Origin: Trachythela sp. YZ-2020
Taxonomy: Eukaryota > Cnidaria > Anthozoa > Malacalcyonacea > Clavulariidae
Direction of reading: 5' to 3'
NCBI GenBank assembly: GCA_016169945.1
Contig: JADLSH010000133.1
Span: 186,001 to 250,000 of the forward strand
DNA length: 64,000 bases
The position numbers and the translations under genes were made by a program. Shown here one piece after another: positions 12,901-24,900 of the stretch. The notes below the pieces were generated by a model. It was not told where the DNA came from. It did not search any database and saw only the letters and a list, made by a program, of their open reading frames with translations. How positions within the stretch are numbered: position 1 is the first letter of the stretch; each line of letters starts with the position of its first letter.

Positions 12901-15900
12901 TCATTTAAAATACAGATTTTCTCTCAGCACTCTGGCGTCCTTCCAATAATAAAATGTATTTCGTTCTATTTATAGTTCAAGCGACTTGCAGTGCCACAGG
13001 TGACCCCCACTACAGAACCTTTGATGGAAAGACATATAATTTTATGGGACACTGTGAATATGTATTGGCTAGAGATACAGACAATAAGTTTGTTGTCTTG
13101 GGAAAGAACAAACCATGTGGTGATTTGTCTCGACGTCCGGTAATGACATGTACGTACACTGTAACAGTGAGAACGAAAGGATTGGATATAAAAATTCTTC
13201 GTGGAGGTCTGGTCCAGTTATCGGGTAGAAACGTCAATTTGCCTTACAACAATCAAGGTAAACTATTATACTAGAAATACATGCATGCATAATCCCCTCG
13301 CCCATTTGAACCAAACAATTTACTCCCCAAAAGTTATTGTAACATGAAGTACTGAGTCCACGAAATGTACCATAACACGCAACAACGTGTATGGTGGGGT
13401 CTTCACACTGTTTTTCTGTTTTTTTTTTGTCCTTGTTAATTTGTCCTTTAATTTATTTTTTTTTATCTTGTTTTTGGAAACTTACTTTATAAATGAGTCA
13501 TAAACTATTTTGCAAAAAAATTTTTTTGTAAAAAAGCAAAAAATTAATTCGATTTCTGCTAGCGCTGAACTTGCTGCATGCGCATCAAAAAGGTCGAGTC
13601 CATGACAGAAAAAAAACAGCAATATGACTTTGCATTCCACAATGTTTTCACATACCTACATAATCGTAAATCTCCGGCGGATTAGTACCCTCGCTCGAAA
13701 TTAGATCGTTTTTGTCATGGTCTCCATCCAGCTATATGAACACCGCAAGTTTTCTCCGGATTCTCCGGTGTCCTCCTACAGTACAAAGTACTCAACCAAT
13801 TAACAATTAGACAACGAGTTCGAGTTATCCACGAGCGAATAGTATACACCTCTGTAATGATTAGAACAATGCGCCACGTTACTCCTAACCATTAAGTTAA
13901 GCACATTTAGGCCGAAACGTTTAATTACCAATTTAAGTTGGATTACAATGTTAGTGCAGTAATTCTTCTTCATGTAGAAGTACCCTAGAGTACTGTCCAG
14001 GAATAGCCTAATGCTGGCGTTGCAGTTCATATGCAGGTTAGAAGGTTGCGGTTCGGTTCGGTTGAAGTCGACCGAATATGTAACTGACGACAGAGTTATT
14101 AAAATGATATACTTTGTGTTTTTAGGTGTGAAAATTGTAAGACATGGTGGACGAACTGTCAGAGTAACAACAGATATTGGCTTAAGTGTACAATATGATG
14201 GAGTCTACAATGTCTTTGTCACTGTGTATGGTCGATATAAGGGCAAAACGCTAGGTCTGTGTGGGACATTTACCGGAAATACTAACGACGACTTCAAGAA
14301 ACCCGATAACCAAATAACCACAAACGCACAAGAGTTTGGAATTTCCTGGAAAGTTGACAAAAACTGTCGTGATTCAGGTCCTGTGACTAATCCTTGTAAA
14401 GACGCTGGTGTTCAAGCTCAGGAAGCCAAGAAGAAATGTGCGATACTGAGAGGAAATCCCTTCTCAGCATGTAATAATCGTGTTAAAGTAGACTCAGGTT
14501 TTATTCAAGATTGTGAATATGATGTCTGTGCTTGCAAGCGTCATCCTCTGTCGTGTTTGTGTGAAGAATATGATGCTTACGTCACCACGTGTTCATTGGC
14601 TGGCGTAAACATCCAGTGGAGACAGCTGGCACAGTTCCGTGAATGTCGTAAGTCTCTTATTCTCTATCTATTCCGAACATGGGTAGTATAAACTCTGGAT
14701 TACAGGACCCTAGGAAGATGGTCAGAGATACTGTACGTCTATCCCACTTCACTGAGATAGTGTTAGCTTCTTCTAATCAATCTGTTATGATTTAAGCCAG
14801 TGACGGCGAAAGATAAGTTTAGTTGGGGGGTGGGATGGGGGGATGCGTTGGCATTTCCCACTGACTAACTCCCCCAGGGGCGTAAATGTGGGGGGTGGTG
14901 GGGGGTGGGGTGGTACACCCCCAGAGATCATGATCCAGTCGGTCTCAAAACGTGCAGTCGGTCTCAAAATATTCATTGTTAAATTGGACGCATTATGCGA
15001 CATAATGCTATGAGACACTGGCTAAATAGCTCAGAGACCGACTTCAATCGTTGCATTAATTAAAATATAAAGTTTGCCGAATATCCTGTTTCAATCTTTG
15101 TTGTAAAGCGTTCTTCTAGAATGTCATATCACTCATACGGTATGTGGCGTGCGTATATTGAATATGTACAGAAGCACTGAAGCACTGTAAATGCTAAAAC
15201 AAACTACTTTGAAATAGATCCATAATATTGCTAGTTGCCTGTTGCCACAACTGCTATAATCTACATATTAAATACTTTATCTCACTTATTGTACAGGAAG
15301 CTAAACTTATTCTTATCCGGAAAAACTACATTGTTTTTGCGATATAATCAGAAATTTTTTACTGATTTCCATCAACAAGTTGGAATAAAATATTTGTTCA
15401 GAACGCAGGAAATCGTGTCTACGAGGTCCTAGATTTCAAAATTTCCCAGAGGTAGATTCCGCCGGACCCCCATGCGAATGGGTGTCCTACTGCATCAGTC
15501 GTCCTATTCTGGTGGATCTGCCCCTGTGTACATGACTTCAGTAAAAATATGAAACGCAACTTACGCAAGTTGAATTGTACGGCACTCATGCGCAAGTTAT
15601 TGCATTCCATTGTATTATAAGAATAGGTAATAGATAATTAATCAAAACTAACAAAGCGCGGAGGCTTGATTAATATATAACTATATTGATTAAATTTAAT
15701 AATTCATTAATTCACACCAACGAAGATATGAAAGATAAACTGTCTTGATCAGCTTCCACTCAAAATTTTCATTATGATACTAGCGACAACACTCAAGTCT
15801 GTGAATCCTGTCCCTAATAATTTTAGCACCTAAGAGTTTTAGCACTGACAGCACTGTGTACGTAATTTCTAAAAATTAAAGGCAGTGTTTCGTGAACTCT

Positions 15901-18900
15901 CATGCGCAGTACTCAATGTAACTGAAATCCCAGAACAAGTTTCTGCTAATTTTCAATTAGTGTAATTAGATATAAAAACTTTTTCTCTTATACAAAGTGG
16001 CCTTTAGTATGTGTGTACATATTTGTTTATTGAATTATGTTGCCGTTCAACTTATTGGAGCCAGCACACGTAATCTTTCAAACAACTTTTCGATTTAGAA
16101 TTGGGGGGGGAGATCGGTTTGAATTTATTAGTCAGTCTCGTTTCGAAACTTCACCCCCCGAGAAAAAATCGATAAGTACGCTCCTGACTTCCCCTAACAC
16201 TGACTATTGTCTGGAGCTCTCGCTCAGTCAATAACATATAACATAAATTAAATTACATTTATTTTGTCATGCCACCTTGCTCCAGATATTTAGGTCACCA
16301 TAAATATTATTTACGATAATATATTTACGATAAACCACAAAATACTAATACTTGGTAAGGGACTGGTCATAATGTGCAGGGGGGGCTATGAAAATTGAAT
16401 TTTACAAAGGATAGTTTGACGTGATCCACCCCCCGATTTGTCGCGAAATACACATGACCCACCCCCATCTGATAGCTGTAAACATAATGACCCATCCCTA
16501 GTACAATCTGACGCACTTGCTTTTTTTATCTCCCACTAATATTAGGTATCAAATAAATGAAACTGAAGTGATGCTCTACCCAATGTTCTTTCAAGTTATG
16601 ATCCAGTGTACATTCTAGTGGCGTAGACACATATTTAAATTTAGAGGTCGGACACTTTTAGAGGTCGGATCTGGGAGCATCCTCCCCCGGGAAAATGCTA
16701 ACAATTGAGGGTCGGAAATGCCATTTCCTGCACTTTCTGTGGGACAAATTTAAGAACTTGCACAGCAAAATGCTGCACAAATTTTCGCTTCATAATTAAT
16801 ATTGAAGGTAATTTTTAACATTGCTGGTAATTTTTATTGTAAAGATCTTACAAAAAGGGATTGAATGTCAATTGGGACCTTTGTCCTGCTTTCCTTCCCT
16901 GCCACAAACTGTAATTATTGTCTGTAATATGTCTCGTATGTAATCTTTGGCAAATCTATTAAACTAAACTAAACTAAACTAATAACATTATATTTAAGTA
17001 ATATAACATTGGCATGAGTTCATATATAATGTAATACTCTCAAGTGTATGTAATGTAAAAATTGCTTATAAGGTGACCCCCCCCTCAATGTAGCTTTAAA
17101 ATTCGCATGACCCACCCCCATTTATGACTTGGAAAATTGACGACCTACCCCCCAATTTTCATAGCCCACCCTCACCTGTACTTTATGACCAGTCCCTAAT
17201 ATAAACGACATCATTTCTCCTTGTAGAGACTCCATGTGCCTTTGCTCCATGTTTGAACGGTGGTACGTGTAAAAATGTTAGACAATCTTATCAATGTTCC
17301 TGTCCTGCTGGGTTTAAAGGATCTCGTTGTGAAACTGAAGGTAAGACTTTAACTGTCGGGAAATGGATGTAGCCCTGTTAAGTTAGGACAAAATTATAAG
17401 TGGACTGATGTTAATTGACCAAAAAGATTCTTTACTAACGATTGTTTATTTACTGTCTGCAAAATGCTGATCTTGTCGCAAGAATTAAAGCTTGACGAAC
17501 GAAACGAGACCTACCCATAAAACACAAATTTCGCCCTTGTTATGTCTTCACACATTCTGGTATGATTACTGTGTGTCTGTAATGCTCGTCCTACCTGTGG
17601 ATTGGTATCGCACGCTCAGGGTATACATACAATCTTTCTGAATGTTTTATTCGGGAACCACCAAAAGCTTAGAAGTTACAGTGCTTGTAGGCTAAACCAG
17701 AGACCTTTGGTTTGGAGCTCGGTCGAGTTATTCAGAATGATATTTTCAGCAAGTATTTTAACTCTATTCCAAATCTCGATTTACTATTTCTACACTGCTG
17801 AGGATAACAAAGAACATATTGTCCATAAAATCTATTTTAAAACAATAGCTATATAGTAGTGTAGTATTTATAGCTTTCATAATCGTGATAACATTTTTTC
17901 TATTCAGATACTGCCATTTGTAGTGCCACAGGTGACCCTCATTACAATACTTTTGACGCTAGAAAATACGATTTTATGGGAGTCTGTGAATATGTGCTTT
18001 CAAAAGATTTGGACAACAATTTCCTCGTGCTAACAAAGAACGAACGCTGCAATGGGCGTTTTAGCTGTGTTTCCTCTGTGACTGTGACTTTAAAGGGACT
18101 GAAGATTAAGATAACTAAAGGTGGCCTTTTCACAGTGTTTGGAATTCGTAAGAACGCACCCTACACCAACCAAGGTAAGAATGATCCACTCGACCGTAGC
18201 ATACTAGTCATCCAGTGAACGTCAGCGTAGGTACAGCACTCTACCACGAACTGCCGTAGCGTGTGTTTGAACTACCCGGAATGGATTTAAAGAACACTTT
18301 GATGTTTAGAACGAAGCAGCGAAGGTCATTTTCCAGATGTTAGTCAGAAATCATTAATCGCCAGTTGAAGCCAGTGTTTTAACCTTCTCTAGGTAGTTCA
18401 ATGATGTATATGGGTATATTTTATTTACAATTGTACGTACAATTTACTCATTTTAGCATTTCTAAAGGTCTTATTTTTGGTACTTAATAGTACAAAAAAA
18501 AATAGACAAAAGAAAATTAAATTGCTTTATTTTAAATATTTATGACGGATTTTCGTTTGATAAAGTTCCAGTACTGAACAGCAGTTTTGAATATTTCATT
18601 CATGCATATCCAAATTCGTTGCCAAGCTTCACTCGACATTCATTTCTGATTGTACTTCCAATGCCCCTACAGTACAACTAACTTTATACTTGCTCTCCGT
18701 TTAACCATTCAGTATTTGGTAATGTAAATTATTTATAAGAAATAAATTATGACATTGTTGTCTATTGTATAGGTGTAAGAGTAACGAAGCATGGTGTAAG
18801 AACTATCCAAATTGAAACAGATATTGGTATAACAGTGCAATATGATGGAGTTTATAATGTGTTCGTTACTTTATCTGCACGATACAGAGGAAAGACTGCC

Positions 18901-21900
18901 GGACTTTGTGGAAACTACAATGGTAATATTCATGATGAGTTCATAGATGTTAACTTCCAGCGCACCAATAACATCCTTCATTTTGCTGAGTCCTGGAAAG
19001 TTGACAGAAGCTGTCCAAATACACCACAACCTGGAAACCCTTGTCTCACTGCAAGTAGTGTTGCACAGAAGGCAAAGAAGAAATGTCAGTTACTTAAACA
19101 ACAACCATTTGCAAAATGCCATAATTCAGTGATTCAAGATGGAGGCTTTATTAAAGATTGTGAATATGATGTTTGTGCGTGTAATAATCATCCATCAGCA
19201 TGCCTGTGTGAAGAATTTGCTGCTTATGCCACCTCGTGTTCATATGTTGGAGTTGCTTTTACATGGAAAAATCTTCCTCAGTTTGCTGAGTGCAGTAAGT
19301 ATCTACTTTTGCACCATGCAAGATAATATACCATGCAAGATAATGAGTTTATTACACTTATTTGGGTGTCCCTAAAAAAGTAAACCTTTTGAAATTGAAA
19401 TTGAAATGAGCATTGTCTGTCAAACATTTGAAAACCATTATCGCTTTTGAATTCGAGAAAGGTTTCCTGGTCGGAATCCTCCGACCAAGAAAACGATTAT
19501 GAAAAACTTTAATAAGTATTCTGACCACGGAACTAGCCTTAACCAAAATAAGGGCAAATCTGGCAGGCGAAGAACATAGCGATCTGCAGAAAATATTGCT
19601 GCTGTTAGGGCTCTGCTCCAGCAAAATCCAAGGGATGTGAGTGCGCGCCGTAATCCTATTGGATTTCGAGTTCATCGTTTAATAGCATAACAACACTTGA
19701 CATACGATGGCACCCGTATCGAATATACGTGAGACATGAAGTATTCCCAAACGACTTCCCGCGTCGATTACGTTTTTCGGAATGGTTCAACCAGAGATGC
19801 AGAGACCCAAATTTTTTGGCCAATTTTGTAATCGGAGACGAAGAAGCATATTTCCTGAATGGAGAAATAAACTCCCATAACGTTCGCCAATATGCACTGA
19901 GAAGCTTACGGTCAGGGAAGGACTCTGCGTGAATGGTGTGGTTTTGGGGCCATACTTTTTCGCAGGAAATATTAACGGCATTGCGTACCTCCAAATGTTA
20001 CAAGATTATGTTTTCCCGCTACTCGCTGTGCATTTTAATAACCAGTATTTTAATGGCATGTTTCGAGGTATTTGGTGGGCGCAAGATGGTGCCCCTGCAC
20101 ATCGTCTTGTTGAAGTCACGGATTTATTAAATCAGGTGTTCGAGAATAACCGCGTCATAGGACTACAACATAATGTTGAATGGTCACCCCGCTTGTGACT
20201 TTTTTCTGTGGGGATATCTGAAGAGTAAAGTGTTTACCACTCCACCACAGAATGTCAATATGTTGCGCGAAAGAATAATTGCAGAATGTAATGCTTGTTT
20301 TCCCAAACTAGAACAATAGTAACTAGGCATGTGAGTTAAATAAAGTTGTGAGTTGGGTAGCAACGATGTAAACTGCGTTAGCAAAATTTGTCTATTGTTT
20401 CAATATCGTTGTTTTAAAATAGAACCTCTAAACGACTATGAGTGCAGCAAGTAAAGAGAAATTATGGCTCTCATTAACTTCATGCTATTTGGTGGAAATA
20501 TCCTGAATAATTAAAACCATTGTAAAGCGTTTCTTAGTTCTGTCAATAACACCACAATATCTCTTGAGCATTTACGTTTGTACAAGATTTGGTTAGACGC
20601 AAAATCTGACCATGCACAAGTTATCTTGTTGCTTTCTTATGCGGTACACCCGTACATGGTTGGAAGTAGGTTGGCTATTTTCATCTGTATTAATTTGTGC
20701 ATTTTCTACTTTCTTCAAGACTCTCCATGTGCAGCGGGACCTTGTAGAAATGGGGCTACCTGTACCAATCAAGGCAAAGATTATAAATGCGTATGCGCTG
20801 CTGGATACACCGGTAAACAGTGTGAAACACGAAGTAAGTAAAAATCTTTTAAATATTAGGTGGGAATTTTTATAAGTTAGAATATCCTGAGGAGACATAA
20901 TTTTACTTATATAGTCTTAGAACTACAGTATGCGTAGAGCCCGCGCCCAAGTGATTTAAAACTAGAGAATACTAAAGTAATATCCCTTAAAGTGCTTAAA
21001 GTGCTTAAAGATAACCATGCATTGTATTTTTATGCTTTGAAATTAGCCAGAAGGTTATAGTTACTTTATCCACGAAAAAGGATTATTGGGCTGAAATTAG
21101 CAATCTTCATTCTTTTCTAGTAAAATAGATAGATAGATAGATAGAAACTTTATTTTAAGAGGGTGACACATAATAGTGCGAACACTAATAACCTAGTGGC
21201 CCTCGTTCAGTAGAATATTAAATATTTACAAGATTACAAAATTAAGATATATGAATCTGGAATATATTTACAATAATAGTGGTAAATTTAAAGATCAAAT
21301 GTTTCAATGTCTTGCTGTTGATTAAAAATATTTACAAACAATGCTTTCTTAAACGTATTTACTGAAGTTCCAGATCTAATTTCATGCGAGAGACTATTCC
21401 AATATTTCATAGTGCTCACAGAGAAAGTACGTCCACCTTCAGTAACCCTATTATATCGAGGTGCTGTAAAAAGACAATGTGCATTGCGAGTTCTTCTATT
21501 ATGGTGATCACTGTTGAGAGGTAATATATCATTTAGATAATCAGGGCATTCATTATGACAACGTTTATAAGCGAGTATACATTTGCGTATTTCAGCTTCG
21601 CGATAGAAGGGAATCCATTTTAGACGGTTAAAGAGGTCGACAGATTGATGTTGTGGATGAGCATCTAGGATGATACGTGCAGCTCTTTTCTGGAGTTTAA
21701 GTAGCTTAAATAGATTATTTTTGCTACAGTTTGACCAAGTAATTGCAGCATATAAAAATAGAGGTTTGATCATAGTTGAGTAAAATAGCAAACGTTCGTC
21801 CATAGGCAGATACGATTTGATAGTTTTCAGTATTCCTAGACGTTTAGAGATCTTGCTACAAAGGGAGTCAACGTACAGATCAAAAGACAGATTCTCATCA

Positions 21901-24900
21901 AGAACTATTCCTAAAAGTTTCGCGTTGTTGCATTGCTCTAGTGCAGTTCCGTTAGCTTTCACGTTAAGGCGCATATCAGATGGACCCAGAATTGAACCTT
22001 GTGGAACAGCATCTGTGATGATTGTTGTTGTTGATACCTCATTATTTATAACAACATACTGCCGACGTTGAAACAAGTAAGATTGGAACCATTTTAAGGA
22101 GTTATTGTCAAAGCCATAAAGTTCAAGTTTGCGCTGGAGAATCTCATGGTCTACCATATCGAAAGCTTTTTTAAAGTCAACTAGCACTAATCCGTTGATT
22201 TTGTTCTTGTCGATATTAAATAAAAGAGTATCGATATTATTGGTAGCTCTATGATCAATAATTAAATTCTCATTCAACACAAAGTTTATTATCATTTTAG
22301 CTTGCAAGAATCCTAAAGCATTAGGAATGGAAAGTGGGAAGATTCCAGACTCACGAATAACGGCTTCATCCGAATGGAATTCTCTCCATGGTGCACCTAA
22401 TGCGCGTTTGAATTTTGTTAAATATTCTGGATCATGGTCATCAAAACAAAATAACCTCAACCAATGGCTGCAGGTTGATTTCAAATACAGAGCAACAGTT
22501 ACTGATATTTTGACTCAAGGCCGTGGCAAGTACAACCAGTGGGTACGAAGTTACACTGTTTCTTACTCTAATGATGGCGTCAATTATAAACCTTACCAAA
22601 ACAGTGGGAAAGATAAGGTACGTTTCAGTTTATTAAGTATTTAATAATCTCTACTACACTCAGCCCTTGCGTACAGCATATTATATCCATTGAAATTGTT
22701 ACTCGATCAATGTCCAAGACAATTGGCATAATTTTTCTTTCGAGTATAAGATACTAAGCTTTACACAACTCGCTTTCGCACAGCCAGTTTCGGTAGATCT
22801 GAAACGAATGTCATAGTTTCAAGCTTCGGTGTATACTTTAGAAGAGAAAAGCAAAGTTTATCGCAAGCTTCGTGTTTTTTGCTATTAAAGCTTGAGTCGT
22901 CCGCCTATTTCGAAAGTATCGATTCGTATGGCAATTCTTCCACATGTTTCGCATCGTACATCAACATATAATTGTAGCGTGCAGAACAACGTAACTTTAC
23001 AATTTTAGGAACGTGTGAAATAGGTGGTTTTCACGTCACGTCATCGTCGCCATGTTGGATGAACATGACGAAGGATTTTCCTTGTTTGGAATGAAAATTG
23101 TATTCACCATGGAGAAAATCTCTTTGTGGTTTGAATCCCTTTAGATTCGTTGCAAACCACTATAGCATGTACATTTCATCTCGATAAATTCCAATGCATA
23201 TCATGAAAACACAGCAGGTGTCGAAAATTTTGTTCGCATGACGTCATATAGCATTTTGGAATTGAAATTCAGTTTGCATTGTCTGAAATGTTTATTACCC
23301 AACTAATCATTCGACAGATGAAATATATTTTGCTACTTGGACTTCATTGGCATTCCAAAGCCGAAACATAAAACATCAACTCCTCTTTGAATTATTTCAG
23401 GAAAAGAGGGCGAGATAGATTTGTCAAACAAGCCTTATCTTAAGCCTCGATGATTTGCAGAAGCTAACATAATTTAATTAACTGAAGATAATGTTTCTCG
23501 TCCATCATAACCATTAATTTGCATATGGTCGTTAATAAGATATATTCACAATGTAACCAATTAGATTTCAGATCTTTAAGACCGGTTAACACGATCCGAT
23601 TTGCCGAATCCGATTCCCCTGCTGAGGTATGTGATTTACTGGATGTGCTCACAAGAGTAAGACTATGGGCTAATACCAGGCGAAAAGTGTAGTTGTTGCT
23701 GTGAAATTACATTCGTCAGGAGGGGAATTGGATCCGACAATCGGATCGTGTGAACCGGCCTTTACAAATATAAATTTGCATAACTACTAGTCGTTTTCGT
23801 CCTCAGATACATGTGAACTGATAACTCAGTCATACGTTGAATTGATGAAAAAGATGGCATTTTTTCTTTGGAAATTTCTTCTTTCTGTAAAATCATTTGC
23901 ATCTGGTCTTAACAAATACTTTAATCCTTGATTTCAGGTATTCATATCAAACGTTGACGTGAAAAGCATCGTTAAAAACACACTTCAACCAGTTATTGTC
24001 GCACGTTTCATCAGAATCCATCCCAAATCATGGCAGAATCATATTTCTATGCGAGCCGAATTTAATGGTTGTTTTGAAGGTATTTATTCATCAGTATAGT
24101 TATATTGTGCCATTATATGTTACTGTTGTCACGCCTCAGAAAATATCAACGGGCATAAGTTTCGACTTTTTAGATTTTTGCCGAGAAGAAGTTCAAGGGC
24201 ATAGAAATTAGTTTTGTATATCAACACATAACCCCTAAGATTTTCTAGAATGGAAAATAGCTGGTGCCCCAAAGTTACTTTTAGCCCCGAGCCCCCAAAT
24301 GTCTCTGCCCGTCTGTCGGTCCCTGAAGATATTGTATAGAAACTTGGCAAACTTCAAAATGTCTACCATGATTTTATTATTAATTATTATTGCAACAAGA
24401 AAAAGGTAAAAGGAATTAATAACTACTTATTAACCGAAAGTGAGGTCTTTACGGTAAAATATTAAACCGAGGTCTTGCCGTATTGACCGGGCGATAGCGA
24501 GGTGGCACAAACATCAGTAGTAAAATAAGTAGTTTATTATATGGTTTGTTTTTGTTGTAGGGCATTAACAATTTCGTACTGATTAGCCAATCATATCGCG
24601 TAAACTACAGGAACTAGCGCTTGCTATATAATAAAATGCCTTAATCAAACACTATCTTTTCAGGCCAGCCATGCGCAGACGAACCATGCCTTCACGAAGG
24701 AAAATGTAATGACGTTGGTGGAAAAGTCAAGTGTTCATGTCTTGCAGGGTATTATGGGGATAAATGTGAACTGAAAGGTACTCACGATATATATGTTTAT
24801 TATACCCTTTGATACAATTGACCAATCATAAGTCCTTATACGTGCTATCATGGCATAAGGGTTATACATGCTCGACATATAGGTTAAAATATAGCTTCTT

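Noticed and set aside
19656..19994. 112-residue minus-strand frame
   Set aside because: Antisense shadow of the broken mariner-type transposase.
22301..22484. N-terminal extension of the antisense LINE frame
   Set aside because: This part is the antisense of discoidin exon 13; LINE similarity stops near 22295.
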